Source of the DNA: Gelatoporia subvermispora B
Lineage: Eukaryota; Basidiomycota; Agaricomycetes; Polyporales; Gelatoporiaceae
Assembly (NCBI GenBank): GCA_000320605.2
Contig: KB445791.1
Location: forward strand, 2,537,057-2,601,056
DNA: 64,000 nt
Direction: 5' to 3'
Numbering within the stretch: the first letter of the stretch is position 1; the number at the start of each line of letters is the position of its first letter. The notes under the pieces are model-generated. The model ran no database searches, was not told where the DNA came from, and worked only from the letters and a program-made list of their open reading frames with translations. The position numbers and the translations under genes were made by a program. Of the stretch, positions 1 through 11,966 are shown piece after piece.

Positions 1-3000
1 TTTCAGCCTGGCTAAAGTGTTCGGTTTTGAGGGATTCATGCTGTTCTTGCAATGCTTTGAAAGTTTCTGTGATCTGCTCGTGAGCTTGTGACATATGGTC
101 GGCCCGCTTTGCGGAGTCATCTGCTCGAGCTTCCGCCTGCTCCAACAATGTCGTCTGCAAGGCGAGAGAGTCGTTCAGCTCCTTGATCTTATTGTCCTTC
201 TCGACTTCCCGAGCTATGACGGTGGCAAGCTGTTTCTCCAGATCGGCGATGCGCTGATGTTCAATTTTCGCTGCTTCATTGACGTTGGAAGCCTCCAGCG
301 CCGCGAGCTTCGCACGATAATATGCTGCCTCTTGGACAGCACTGTTCCGCAATCGTTCGGCCTCTCCTATCCGAAGGGATGCCTCCTTAGCTTGCTCGAC
401 GACACTGGCCTATGTCAAAGTCAGGGCGACCGACTATCGTGCGCATGCTGACAAGACACACCTGAATCTTCGCCTTCAATTGCTTGAGGTTGACGACGAC
501 TTCGGACACTTTCCCGCCATTGACGTCTTCCTCGTCCACCGCCAACAGCAACTCCTCCTCAGACCCGCCGTAGACAAAGCCAGAGCGCGAGGCTTTAACT
601 AGAGTTGCCTTCATCCAGGCCTCCCTTTTCCGCATGGTCTCCACCTCAGTATCCTTCTCCTTCAGGTCACGAATGAGGTCGGACACGACGTTGCCGGTAG
701 AACCTGACTTATGACCAAAGCCATTTGGTAGTATGGGGGATGCAGGCTTGGCTCCGTAGAACGCATCTTGTGGAGGCCGACTCCGGTCGATGTTAGGAGA
801 CGGGCTACGAACCGATAGTCCGTTGCGAGCCAGAGCGACGCTCGCCATGTTCAGAGGCTGCATCGAGTCGCTTGCGTCGATGCCGTTCTGGGAGACAGGG
901 GATATCGCGCGACTCACGGTCGCAGTCGGGCTTCTGGCTCGTACTTGGTCAGGAGAGAATGCTCTTTCGCGGCCTGGTTCCCCCGAGGATGCCTCAGGAC
1001 TACTCTCGCCGCCATCGAAGCCGTCGTCGTCGTCCCGGCGGGGACGCATGGGAGCTTTGCCCTTCGCTATGCTAGACAGCGACTGTGGCGTAATTCCGTT
1101 GGTTATCCTACCAACAGACCTTATGCTGGCAGGGGACATCGCTCGACGTGCCTCGTCGATATCGGATCCGTGCTCCGGGGAGACCGCACGAGTACCGTTA
1201 ATGCCAGGAGCGGGCGAACCTTGGGAAGGAGAGGGGGCTCCCACGGATGGTTTTCTGATAGGTGCAGGGGTGCTAGTCGGAGGACCACTAGGAGGTGCCT
1301 GTTTGGAATCAGGGTATTTGATATGTTCTGGTGAAACTTACTCAACGACTTCCACGGTACAATGGGCATCGTCAAACTTACTGGTATCAAGTACATGAAT
1401 GACTGTGGGATCTTCTGGCTTTGCGGGATTCATGGACTCCCCTCCAAGGCCGCCCAATACGAAGACCCGAGTTCCCATAGATGCCATCGCATGGCCCGAT
1501 CTCGCACTTGGTGCAGGTCCCATTTTCTGGAACATGTACCAGCGTTGATCTGGAGCTCGTTAGCACTACCATACTACTAGTAGTACTGGAACTCACTAGA
1601 GATCTTGAAGGCTCCTAAATCTCCCAGATCTTTACCATCAACTCCCCTTCCACCGAACACGTATATCACATCGTCCACCAAAGACGCTGCATGGCCCTCG
1701 CGAGGTGAAGGAATGAACCCGATGCACGTTAGCTCGCTCCATACACGGGTGATAGTATCGAAGACCCATGTATCATTGTAGTGATATTGGCAATCGGTAC
1801 CTCCGAACCTGAAAATTGATATCAGCAATGTCACAGAACCAATCACAGGGTGATCAGACGCACAGGTAGATCTTGTCTCCATGAGTCACGCAAATATGAC
1901 CTGTCCGTTGAGCTGGTCGAGGTGAGCCTTCCGCAGGCTCTACAGGTTCCCACGTTGCTTTCGAACGTACTGAACCACGCATCAATTATGCAATTGCTTG
2001 AGCACGGGATATTTGACTTACATGTGTTGAGGTCGAAAGCCCACAAATCATTGAGGAAGTCCCCATCAACTTGCCCGCCGAACATGTAGAACTTGGAGCC
2101 AACCATAGTGACGGCATGACCATAACGACCAACGGGTGCAGGGCCTGATGTCGTTACACGCGTCCACTCACGAGAAACTAAACGAGCGGTCAACGGGCGC
2201 CCGGGTGCGAAGACAATAAGTCGCATCGTACCTAGATTGAGCAGGTATAGACCATCATCCTGCTTATCGCCGGTCTGGGATTTCCCATTCGTCTTGGTAT
2301 CACCGCCCCATACGATGAGTACGCTGCCAACAAGTGCACTTGCATGGCCGACTCGAGGGGATGGTATCTCTCCGGCCGTTTGCAACAACGTGGCTGAGAG
2401 GTCCCGTGTCGAAAGCAAATATAAATCATTCCTGACGGTGTCTCGGACAAGACCACCGAACAGAAATAGCTCTCCAGTTTGGGTAGCAGTGGCAGGGAGG
2501 GCATGACCGTACCGGGGGAAGGGGCAAGGAGAGGGCGAAGATGGAGGTGCGACGCCTGGCTTCGGGATTGTAACAGGAGGGGGGAGCACGAGACGACGCT
2601 GTGCCCATGGGTATGCTGGCCGCTGCTGCTGGGAAGGCTGGCCCTGTTGAGGTTGTGGTGAAGATCCCATAGGCCCGTTAGAGGATATGCTGCCCTGGAT
2701 CGGGGCGTTCCCGGTGTCCGCGACGCTCCCGTTCCTGTTCTGGCGTTGTTGTAGTTGCGCCGCATTAGGTGGCATGCCGTTCACCGCCGCAACAAGTGGG
2801 CTCCCCCGTCCACTGAGACCGCTGGAAGGTTGAGGTCAGACAGTCGGGCATTGATATCGATCATATGTGACGGGGGTACGTGCTGGCAGTCGGGAGAAAC
2901 AGACGGCAAGCGTACCTCTCATAGCTCGGCTCTTTAGACACTTGCTTTTGAACCGGTTGCTGAGCTTGTGGCGGCTGCTGTTGCTGCTGCACCTGAGCGA

Positions 3001-3082
3001 GCACAGCGCTCGGTGATTGAGCAACAGAGGCATTGTTGTTCTGCGGGGGTGCAGGGTGCTTCTTCCGGGAGAAGAAGGACAT
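1..3082 (-). CDS. tea1-like kelch-repeat cell-polarity protein (partial)
   Basis: The start is the ATG at 3082; the C-terminus lies beyond the left window edge. After a short Gln/Pro-rich N-terminus come kelch blades. The repeated signatures are visible as PRYGHAL...LFLFGG, PRVGHAS...LIVWGG, GRYGHAV...FYMFGG, REGHAAS...IYVFGG and ARSGHAM...VFVLGG, at about 2560-1350. A Ser/Pro-rich linker follows (about 1250-750). From about 700 to 1 the protein is a long charged coiled coil (LKEKDTEVETMRKREAWMK and onward). Kelch propeller plus coiled coil is the layout of fission-yeast Tea1 and Kel1/Kel2, which ride microtubule tips or sit at growth sites to mark polarity; that role is inferred. The gene has several introns. 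Identity as a kelch protein is firm; tea1 orthology is likely. Confidence 0.85.
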
Positions 3083-5231
3083 TCTCCGTGCTCTGTTCCC
3101 TATGAGAGACTGTATGGCTGCAGATTATAGTGAAGCCAGCTTTGGTAAGGATGTGTGAAGTAGGGGGACACGGAGCGGTGTGCGAAGCTCGAGGAGCTCG
3201 CGGTATGAAGCGATGGACAGAAGAGGCAGCAGGCTGTCCCTGGACTTCCTCACAACGCAGTTTGGCAACCGCCTCCGCTGATAGCCGTTTGCTTATGTTT
3301 GCTCTCTGTTTCCCTTCTTAATAGATACTGATACAGGCCCTCTCGTCCTCTCAAGTTGATTATACTGATAATTGGATCTCCAGGGACCATGTAGCACACT
3401 CCGCTAACCTCTGAGCTAAGCGAGTGGCATTCAACACGCTTTAGCCATCCCCGCGTTGTGTGCCGGAGACCGTCTCACACTCTGACGTGCTCCGGGGCTG
3501 CTCATCATTATGATAGATCGAGTGTTCGCATCTCAAGAGTGCCTATCATGTTGCACGCTTTCAACACTCGAAATGGTCATCTGTGAACCTATCGCGCATG
3601 CAAATACTGATACTGGGGATTCTCTGCAAATTGCACCAGAGCGTCAAATGTCCACTCTTGCCAAATCTGTACTTTGCAGCCTCCTCCTGCCTAAGAGCGA
3701 GTACAGGTGCATTCCATTGTAATCCATCACTGCTGTAATCGTAGCTCCTACGCAGATTCAGGAGACTCCTCAGCGCGGGTCATTCCGTCTTTCAGAGGCA
3801 ACTGCGAGAAATCTCATCGTCGCCCTACCTCCGGTCATATCGCAGCTGACAAGCTGCAGCCAGATTGAGTCTCAAGTTAGCTGACACACGCAATGTCCGG
3901 GCGTTCTGAGCGTTGCAGCTGACAAAGGTTTCGGACCGCTCGTGTGTTCGAATGATGATCTGACCGCGTGGTCATGGTACAGTCATTATCGGATTCTACA
4001 GCTGGAATTCGACTAGGGCCCTCAGGGCGAATATTAATGACTGACAGCGGGGTTGAAATTCAAGTGGACGTGACACTCTACAACTTTTTGTATTTTTGCC
4101 AACTGATCCCCGGTTTTGTATGGCATGACTTGAGTCTCCTTGCCCTCACTCACAATCCTCACGACTCATCGCCTAGATGAATGCCGCTGTCTGTTTCATC
4201 CTGAAGGAATGATGTGCATGTCGCCAGGTCTCCAGTCAGCAGAAATTGTGCCGTGCGTGGGCTTTAGCGGCTTTTGAGAGACCGTATCAACACGCTGGAA
4301 CGACGTGTTCAGGTTGAACACGTCTTTGTGCGGTACTTCGATGCTGCTTCGCAGCTCGAGCCCCACGCACACTCCGCGAGGGTCACCATTCGAGCCGAAT
4401 ATACCTATTCATATCCATGAAGCAGTATTACTGTTCGCAGTAATTGTCATGAGTCTCGTACTTTCTCCGAAAAAACTCACCTCGCTTGAAACTAGGAGGC
4501 CCTCAACGATCGGTTTTGAGTACTCTACGTTACACGTTCTTCATAGGCCGTCAAGGCAATACAGGCTACGTTTGGGACGTCCTGCTTCACTCAGTCATAT
4601 ACAAATGTTGCTATAGTATTCGCGCAGACGAGAGCATTATGAGTGAGGCCCGTTCATCGGTAGACCAGTCGAAGTGTCAGCATACAATTAGCCAGTATAT
4701 GAGAGAGTATTATGTCCCACTACTCGACGAGTGAGGGGGTCTTGTGGTGTAAAATGCGACATCAATGGCTTCCTCATATCTGCATTTCCATCGTCGGCTC
4801 GGTGACAACTGAAATGGTACACCGACGGCGGCAAATCCGACTTTTGGTTGTGTATTTGATCAAGTAACGAAGTTCGCATGTCTAGCTCGCCGCGAACGGA
4901 GAAGCTCGGAGAAGGCGTCATGGCTGGTCAGCGCGGAAAAATCGGGTCGTCGCCTCGAGGCAGCCTGGAGGGAAGATGTCTTCTGAGGCCGCTCGTCCTG
5001 CGGCTTGATCCGTACCGTGTCGTCCTCGCTGCTAGTGAAGGGTAATCTCCTGCTGTTCCCTTACTTCAAAGAGATTCTGTGAGCGCATCTCGTGAAATCA
5101 TAAGATGGGAGCGAGACTCACCGCCTCCAGCAGGTTTACACGCTTGACTGTGCTTCATCTAGCTCCCAATCCTCCCGCATCGCTCTCTCCTTCCCCATAG
5201 CAGTCCACACTCGGAGGACTCGTAAGTGACA
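3083..5231. other. Intergenic region, no supported gene
   Basis: About 2.1 kb between two divergent genes, the longest gene-free stretch here. Open frames are at most about 100 codons, show no recognisable domain and cannot be linked through convincing splice sites. A stretch near 3408-3418 read on the minus strand fits a tRNA A box but has no B box or closing acceptor stem. The last 100 bases before 5232 are pyrimidine-rich, as expected of a fungal promoter/5' UTR. Confidence 0.5.
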
Positions 5232-7905
5232 ATGCACTCTACTGGACGTCGCACTCAGTCGGGCCTCCCGATCAGTCTTCAGGGCTCTCTACGTGCCTCA
5301 GCGAAGCTTCTCGCAAGCCCTCCAGGCAGCTCTGTTACCCCCTTCGCAGAACAACTCGCATCTGCTAGGAGAGCCTTAGGTGCCGTCACTGAAGAGCCTC
5401 GAGGATTAGAATTACAGCCCTACTCAGAAGATTTTGAAGAAATCTCTTACGACGAGTTGCGTGCATCGCTTTTCGGCCAGTCCTTCCCCTCCGAATACGG
5501 TGAGTACCAGACACTGCTTGATGCATACATCTCACCTCTATCTGCCATAGATTGTCAGAATTCACCTCCATCTACTTTACTTTCGCGATCTCGATCCTCT
5601 CTATCTCGCTTCAAGAAGCTTTCCTTGCTTTCCGATAGATCGCGACATTCCCGTTCCCGAGCCCCCGCCACATCTAACAACAATACCGATCGATCAGACG
5701 ACGTCTCCGAGGACTCGACTGCCCTCATCCTCGCATTTCCTCGTCCCCCAACATATCGAGGAGATTTCGTTCGCCGACTTCCCCAACAGTCTATCGAGTC
5801 TGCTCCAGTCGAGGACATCTCGTCCGTCTTCTACAGCGGTGACCCATTCGGAAAGTCCGAGACTCCTGTACGAACAGAACCAGAAGTTGGCGTCCATCGC
5901 CGCGAGCAGTCTCCTGAATCCATCGACATCCCCCACGACACCCGTTCGACTTCCCAGGCTGAGCAGCCTAGCTCTTCGAAGCCTTTCGTCAAACCCCTGA
6001 AGCGCCTTCGGACCCTCGCCAAGGCGTCAGTCTTCCATTCATCCCGGAAACCGACAGTCCACGAAGCAGACAATGCTCCTCACATAAAACCTTCTCTTGA
6101 TACCACTGTCGAAGCTCCTCCAATCGATTCGTGTAGCCACGTCCTTCCGGAACTTCGATTTGACACAGTCGATTTCTCCCCATTTCTCACCGATACCGAA
6201 CTTGACGGCGTACCTGTTTCTGTCGGATCTATCACTGAACACGAGCTCGAACCCGAACCCGAACCCAAGCCTTCCCCTCCGCCTGGCCCCACAGCACCGT
6301 CGACATCTTTCCCTCACGCCAGGTTCGCCCCGCGTCTCCGCATCGTCCCGTATCAATTCGTAGATCCAAGCACACTCAGTGATTCGCCGGCCGTACCTTC
6401 CGCTCTACCAACTACTCAGACTGCGACACCTCTTCCTCCTTCTCCATCTTGGCTTTCTCGCAACGTCAAGGACGTCGAGCCTCACGCACAAGTGCAGACC
6501 CCCGTCCTATACATCCGACCTCCCCCGTCTCCACCTCTACCCATCCTTCCGCGATCTGCTTTACCAATTCGTGCCTCTCGTGAAGACAGAGATTCATTGG
6601 TGAGCACATGTGGCAGATTCTATAGCTACGTACATCGGATGCTTACCGCATTTCCAGCTAGGTCTTCGCGCCTCAGACAGTCCAGCTAGCGCTTACTCGA
6701 CCACGTCATCTTTGACCTTGTTCTCGTCCAGACCTGATTCGTTTTTGTCACCGTATCGATATCTGCGTCCACCTTCAGTGAACAGACTCTCGGTCATCTT
6801 TCGTCACTCCATCGCGTCTGACAGGAATAGTGTGCACTCTTTCCTTTCCCGGGCGTCAATTGCATACGGTGCCGATCAAGCTTTAAGCGCTGCCTCTGAT
6901 CGCTCACAGGTGGGATGCCTAATCTTGTTTGTACAACCGTGTCTGACATTTGTACAAGAGTTCTCAACTGAATTTTCTCCTACTATCGTCTCAACAATCA
7001 TCAGACACTCGTGAGCAACTGACTCCGCTTTCCCTATTCAACTCCGGTCAGGAGGCTACTTCGCCATTATTGCGCGTTTGCGTTATGGTCGCTGATTGTG
7101 CCTTCTACAGATAATCCTATTGTAACTCTTCCAAGTCGACCTCGGTCTTTGGCTGCACCTCCATCAGAAGAGCCGAGGCCACAGTTTCAGATCTTTGTTC
7201 CATCCCGACGAGCGTCTCGCGCATCCACTCGTGATTCTCTTCCACCTCCTGCATTTCTTTTAGCTTTCCTCGAGAATCTCTTATCTCGAAGCCCACATTC
7301 CTCAGAAATGCCTCTTGGATTGCACGATAAACCTACTGAGACCGTCGATTGGGGCGATGAGGTCGATTATTCCGGCATCGAATGGTTCAAAGACCCTCCC
7401 CCGAGGCAGCCCGTAAGTCCGTATGTAGCTTCAGAATTCGCAACTTCTGATTTATATTGATAGCCGCCCCCTGCCACGGAAAACTACGTGCCTCAGCCAG
7501 GAGTCATCGAACAGAATGAGATGCTCGACTTCGCGCTCAAGAGCGCACCCAATGTCCTTTATCAACGGTTCAAGCAATATGGCCAGGTAAGCATATAAAG
7601 TATCGCCACAACTCAACAGGCTAATTTTCGACCAGTTGGGAGTGCTGGCATGGTGTTCCGAATTCGGCGAACTCATCGACACGCTGAAGACGCTCGGCTT
7701 CGAGGGTAACATGTTCGTATCGACACGCGAGCAAGCCCTGAAGACCTGTGAGGAGATCCTCAAGCTCCCCATGAAGCTCGAGATGCAGATAATCGTCATG
7801 TATCTCTCGTCGCAGGTCGCGCGGTTGAGACGATTCCTAGACGCTGGGGGCGAGTGGCACGATTACCCTGAGCCCCAATTCCCCCTCCCTCCCAACTCAT
7901 CATAG
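5232..7905 (+). CDS. Disordered protein with a conserved C-terminal domain, function unknown
   Basis: Not recognised. The first ATG in frame is 5232; an in-frame GTG six bases upstream is not a eukaryotic start. A long first exon (to about 6600) encodes a Ser/Pro-rich region with a PEPEPEPKP run and many SRSRSS patches. It splices in phase through exons near 6660-6909, 6961-7011, 7112-7412 and 7464-7587 to a last exon from about 7636. The C-terminal ~140 residues are ordered and hydrophobic, with an LDFALKSAPNVLYQRFKQYG stretch followed by LGVLAWCSEFGELIDTLKTL and RLRRFLDAGGEWHDYP, and look like a helical domain. The disordered N-terminus may be regulatory. The gene model is good; function is unknown. 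Confidence 0.7.
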
Positions 7906-8213
7906 GACGCGACATTTATGGCATATCTCTCGGATTTCGCACTTCTCTTGCATATGGGGTTTCGGTGTATTATACCCGCGTGCTGGCACTGTATCTATAG
8001 CCAATGCAATATGTTTTCAAAGCAACGTTGATAAGTCAATAGATTATGCAAACACGTGTACAGATACAGTGATAGAGGTCCACAAACAACAGATCAGTTA
8101 TATACCCAAGTGCTAACATTGACGAACATGAAGGAGCGGAGTCGGATTGCAAAGTCAATGCATTCTATTACTCGTAAAACTTGTCCATGATGAAACAATG
8201 CAAGAACACGGTA
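7906..8213. other. Intergenic 3' region between convergent genes
   Basis: AT-richer spacer between the stop of the gene ending at 7905 and the stop of the minus-strand gene at 8214. It would hold both 3' UTRs. No other feature is visible. Confidence 0.5.
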
Positions 8214-11200
8214 TCAGTGAGTAGTAGTGAGTCCAGCGTATTTCGCCCGATACTCGGAAGCAGTAGAGTCACGCGGCCCAGCAAGAGAGGGAGGGAGAGG
8301 TGGTACCTGGTAAGACAACAAGCGCGGAGGTTCGGGCAGCGGGTTATGACGGGCGGCAGTTGGGTCCGTGGGTGAGCTAGGAGACACATGCCCCGAGTGC
8401 GATCTGGGCGACTGCGGGTGATGACGAGGTGAGTTAGGTGCATGGTTAGGTTGCTGGATAGCATGATGCGAATAAATATCCGTGTGCGAAGTTGTAGGCA
8501 TGTGCGTAGTGGGCGAGCCGTTCGATCTGTGAGAAGGTTTTTGGACAGTGTAGAATGTGTGATTGGTCCCGTGCGTAGCAGGCATCGAATTCATCCTATA
8601 CACGTCTGTAGTGCTCGGAATCGTGCCCATATGCCGGAAGTCGCTGCTGGCTATGGTAGAAGGCCTCGAACTATCTCCGATCGTCGGTGGCGTGGAGACC
8701 ACCGGTACGCCATCAGGTCCGTAGGCCATGCTCCTCGCTTTCCAGAGTCGCTCCATCTCCCAAGCGTCCTTAGCCTTCAGGGTGTTCATCTCTGCGGCAG
8801 AAGGAAGCCCGGAGGTTGGACGAGCAGAGCCGGAAGTCCTGCCAGATGTATTGCGACCGAGAGAGTTACGATCTTCCGGGTCTCGGGAATGCGAAGAAGA
8901 CTTGGTTGCAGAAGGCTCCTGTCTCCGCGACCTACCCCGTTCCAAGTCGGGAGCACGCTCATCCGCGGGACCAGGAACGTGCACTCTGCTCTCTGGTCTA
9001 TGGTAAGCATCTGCTCCACCCCGAGTAGGAGAAGTCGACGGCTTGGCACGGGGATCGTTCCTAGAGGTATTCGTTGGATACTGCCGTTTCTGCAGGCTGG
9101 TGTCGCCTCTTTCTCTAGCCGGGCGCTCGTCCATAGGCTCACGTGACCGCGATCGCTCTCGGTTACGCGTCCTCTTAGGTTGATCGACCGGGGACTCGAC
9201 CACTGCCCACTGTTCGCCCATTGCGAGGATGAGATCGCCTTGGGGATGAACGGTACCTGAGGGACTGCGGACCAGCATGAAAGTCTCCGTCTGTCTGCTC
9301 TTCGATCCCTTCACTCTTCTACTTCCATCCTTCTCTTTAGTGGGAGACGGATCAGAAGGAGCAGCGCGGCCTTGGTTCGTAGCATTCTTCGGCATTGTGG
9401 AAGCATCGGGGATGAGGATGGCGGAGATAGCATGCGGAGTTGGCGGATTGGCCAGCATTGACATTCTAGAGAGGGGCGACTCGTCCAGCATTGTCGACGT
9501 AACCCCAGAGGTCATGACCGTCATCATGGACGCAGCATGAGACAGTGACTGGTCCGTCTGACTGAGCCTCATAGACGGCGAGATCGTGCGTTCTGTAAGT
9601 GCCGGCGATGACGGACGTGTGGATACTGGCGTTGGCGGCAGTGTGTGATCATAATTCGGCGGTGGATTTGGCGGTGGTGGAGAGAATGGAATGGCGGGCA
9701 ATGGTGGGGAAGGCGGTGGCATAGGTGTGTCTTCTTCATGGATAACATCATGCTTGGGTGGAACAGGCAACGACGTATGCGAGACCTGGGCCGGTCTGAC
9801 TAAAGATACCTCCGAGCCCGGTATCTCAGGGAGGTACTCAAAAGCGACCTCCCTCACAGATCCCTCCAAGGAGACACTACCGGGAGACACCGGTTGGATA
9901 GGACTAGCAATAGGCAACACTTCAGGTTGCTGCGGAATAGTTAGAGAAGGAAGCTGCGGGGAAGCTACGGGAGAGAGCTGTCTCTTGGGCTTCACTGGTG
10001 TAGTGTCATTGGAGTCACTTGGTTCGTCCGGGTTAGCTACGGTCAACTTTCCCCGTGTAGGAGACCCCAGAGACTCAGAAGTCACTGATTGATCATCATC
10101 ATCCTTCTTCGAAGCGACACTACGCGAGGTACTCTGCAGAGGCTCGGGATCCGGAGCCAGCGAGGGCGGTGGGACGCGCTTCACTGGCTCTTGACTCTTC
10201 GAGGGGTGGACGGATATCCGCCGCGCCTCACCCGATGGCGCAGCACCTGGGGAGGGTTGCCTGCCAAGCGTGTCAGGAGATGTGACATCCTGCCAGTCAT
10301 GATCGATACCAATTGGGGACTTGCTAGCATCTGGTCTGCGCAGGATACTGAACCTCCTTGCCAAACGACCCAGCATGCTCCCACGTTTCTCTGAACGTCC
10401 AGCGCCATCTGGTGGTGGTGACGACATTGGTGATGATGACGGGACAAGGGACGATTCACGCTTTGTGGACTTGCTGCGCGCTAACGCCTGTTCACTTCTG
10501 GTCGTGGTCGAGTGTGGCGACGGAGTCTGACTGGACGATGGCGCCGGCCTATCAGACGCTCGCTTGGGACTATTGTGATGAGTGCCAAACAGACCAGCAA
10601 ATGGCTTGCGACGTTTCGTGAGCTTGCGCGTGATTTGATGGTCGGTATCGACGTAGGCGTGTAAGTGGATCGCGGAAGTGGATTGTGATAGAGGGGAAGG
10701 AGTGACTGTTTTATGACGGCCGATGCCTGCGTTGAAGCTTCGTCTGCGAGGACGCGACGCCACGGGGCTTGTAGGACTCTGACCATTGATAAGTGGGGGC
10801 TCGACTTGTACTGTCTCAAGTCTTACCTCAGGTTCAGGAGCCGCGGCACCTGGGTCAGGGTGAACGCCAACATCATATGGCGACTGGTTGTGGAAGCTAC
10901 TGCCCCAAGGATCACTTATTTCGACGATGTCTACATGGTCAGGGCCATTCTGCGATGTCTTGCGGGAACGGACGCGTGTGTTAGGGTCATGTATGCGTAT
11001 CTGTGACGAACTTGGAGTAGGTAATGGCGAACCAGATGGCGTTCTGCTACGATTCGCCAGTCTGATGGGATCTTGACTGTGTTCGGGAGCGGATGGCATG
11101 GGAGGGAATGAAGGTGAGAATGTCGCAGGTGCATCGTTCTCTCGTGCGGGGGGCAGCAAATGGAGGTTACGATAGTAACGGGGCCCAGAGCGATTGTGGA

Positions 11201-11639
11201 GAGGATACTTTGTTCTGAAGTGAGCAGCATGAGCAGTCGCCCGTTCGACATCTAAGCGGTACCATGCCGGAAGCTCTTGTAGAGGGTCTGGTACGATAGA
11301 GGCGTGATTGAATAGAGAAAATGAGTCAAATGAGCCTTCCCGTTCCTTTCCCTTATCACTACTGTGCTGCTTTTGAACAGGGGGAGGAGCTGCAGTTTCT
11401 GGAGGCTGGGAATCGTCGGTCTGTTTCACGGATTTGCGGGAGAGCAGCCCCTTCTTTCCCGGCTCTGTCTTTCCGCGAGACAATTTACGGCCATGCTCGT
11501 TTGGACGCGGCTGGTGCGCATCTGCAGAATGGGCAGTAGCAGCAGAGGTCCTGGACTGTGAAGGATGAATGTGAGCAGACCATCCCCGGCTAAGTGAACC
11601 GAGAGCAATAACGTGACTCGCCTGTTCACGCCGCAGCAT
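8214..11639 (-). CDS. Large intrinsically disordered Ser/Pro-rich protein, function unknown
   Basis: A single uninterrupted 1141-codon frame from ATG at 11639 to a stop at 8214, remarkable where most genes have an intron every few hundred bases. The protein is dominated by Ser, Pro, Arg and Thr, with many SP/TP and RxxS sites, basic clusters (KLTKRRKPFAGLFGTHH, GRLARRFSILRRPD) and a polyproline stretch (PPPSPPLPAIPFSPPPPNPP). Ordered islands are few: one reads FMLVRSPSGTVHPQGDLI followed by LAMGEQWAVVES, and near the C-terminus KDAWEMERLWKARSMAYGPD. No catalytic domain, membrane segment or signal peptide is visible. It could be a signalling scaffold or a cytoskeletal/septum adaptor, but nothing proves it. 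Upstream exons cannot be excluded. Confidence 0.7.
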   Translation of the reverse strand: MLRREQASHVIALGSLSRGWSAHIHPSQSRTSAATAHSADAHQPRPNEHGRKLSRGKTEPGKKGLLSRKSVKQTDDSQPPETAAPPPVQKQHSSDKGKEREGSFDSFSLFNHASIVPDPLQELPAWYRLDVERATAHAAHFRTKYPLHNRSGPRYYRNLHLLPPARENDAPATFSPSFPPMPSAPEHSQDPIRLANRSRTPSGSPLPTPSSSQIRIHDPNTRVRSRKTSQNGPDHVDIVEISDPWGSSFHNQSPYDVGVHPDPGAAAPEPEVRLETVQVEPPLINGQSPTSPVASRPRRRSFNAGIGRHKTVTPSPLSQSTSAIHLHAYVDTDHQITRKLTKRRKPFAGLFGTHHNSPKRASDRPAPSSSQTPSPHSTTTRSEQALARSKSTKRESSLVPSSSPMSSPPPDGAGRSEKRGSMLGRLARRFSILRRPDASKSPIGIDHDWQDVTSPDTLGRQPSPGAAPSGEARRISVHPSKSQEPVKRVPPPSLAPDPEPLQSTSRSVASKKDDDDQSVTSESLGSPTRGKLTVANPDEPSDSNDTTPVKPKRQLSPVASPQLPSLTIPQQPEVLPIASPIQPVSPGSVSLEGSVREVAFEYLPEIPGSEVSLVRPAQVSHTSLPVPPKHDVIHEEDTPMPPPSPPLPAIPFSPPPPNPPPNYDHTLPPTPVSTRPSSPALTERTISPSMRLSQTDQSLSHAASMMTVMTSGVTSTMLDESPLSRMSMLANPPTPHAISAILIPDASTMPKNATNQGRAAPSDPSPTKEKDGSRRVKGSKSRQTETFMLVRSPSGTVHPQGDLILAMGEQWAVVESPVDQPKRTRNRERSRSREPMDERPARERGDTSLQKRQYPTNTSRNDPRAKPSTSPTRGGADAYHRPESRVHVPGPADERAPDLERGRSRRQEPSATKSSSHSRDPEDRNSLGRNTSGRTSGSARPTSGLPSAAEMNTLKAKDAWEMERLWKARSMAYGPDGVPVVSTPPTIGDSSRPSTIASSDFRHMGTIPSTTDVYRMNSMPATHGTNHTFYTVQKPSHRSNGSPTTHMPTTSHTDIYSHHAIQQPNHAPNSPRHHPQSPRSHSGHVSPSSPTDPTAARHNPLPEPPRLLSYQVPPLPPSLAGPRDSTASEYRAKYAGLTTTH

Positions 11640-11966
11640 GGTGTGGCTGTTTGAGACGTCGACGATGTCGACAAGGGGTTGAGGTCTAAGAGGCGAGCAG
11701 CACTAAGGGCATTGGGGGGAAGGAGGAGTGCGAATGGAAGGGTCGAAAGAGCGAGGCAGGGCTCACTGGGATTTGGAGCGCGTTAGGTTTGGCCTGGCCA
11801 GGATGATGGGCGCTTGTGCGTGGGCACGCGGGGTGCTCGGGGTCGCGCCACACCGGGGTCGCCGCGCCGGACGACACGAGAAAATATCAATTCTACTTTG
11901 AGCAAGCGCGTCTTCAGCCACCCGGTCTCTCGTCCCCTCCGAGCTCGTCCCTCCGCGCCCATCCCC
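11640..11966. promoter_or_regulatory. Bidirectional promoter region of the 8214-11639 gene and ADE5,7
   Basis: About 330 bases separate two divergent starts, so both promoters should lie here. The 60 bases before the ADE5,7 ATG are C/T-rich. One TGACTC hexamer (the Gcn4/Bas1-type core) occurs at 11614-11619, just inside the divergent gene and about 350 bases from the ADE5,7 start. Yeast ADE genes use Bas1 sites of this type, but a single hexamer is weak evidence. Confidence 0.4.

Noticed and set aside
3383..3432. tRNA-like stretch on the minus strand (TAGCTCAGAGG at 3418-3408 fits an A box)
   Set aside because: No B box in the next 60 bases (GATCCAATT breaks the consensus) and no acceptor stem closes it. 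At most a relic or chance.
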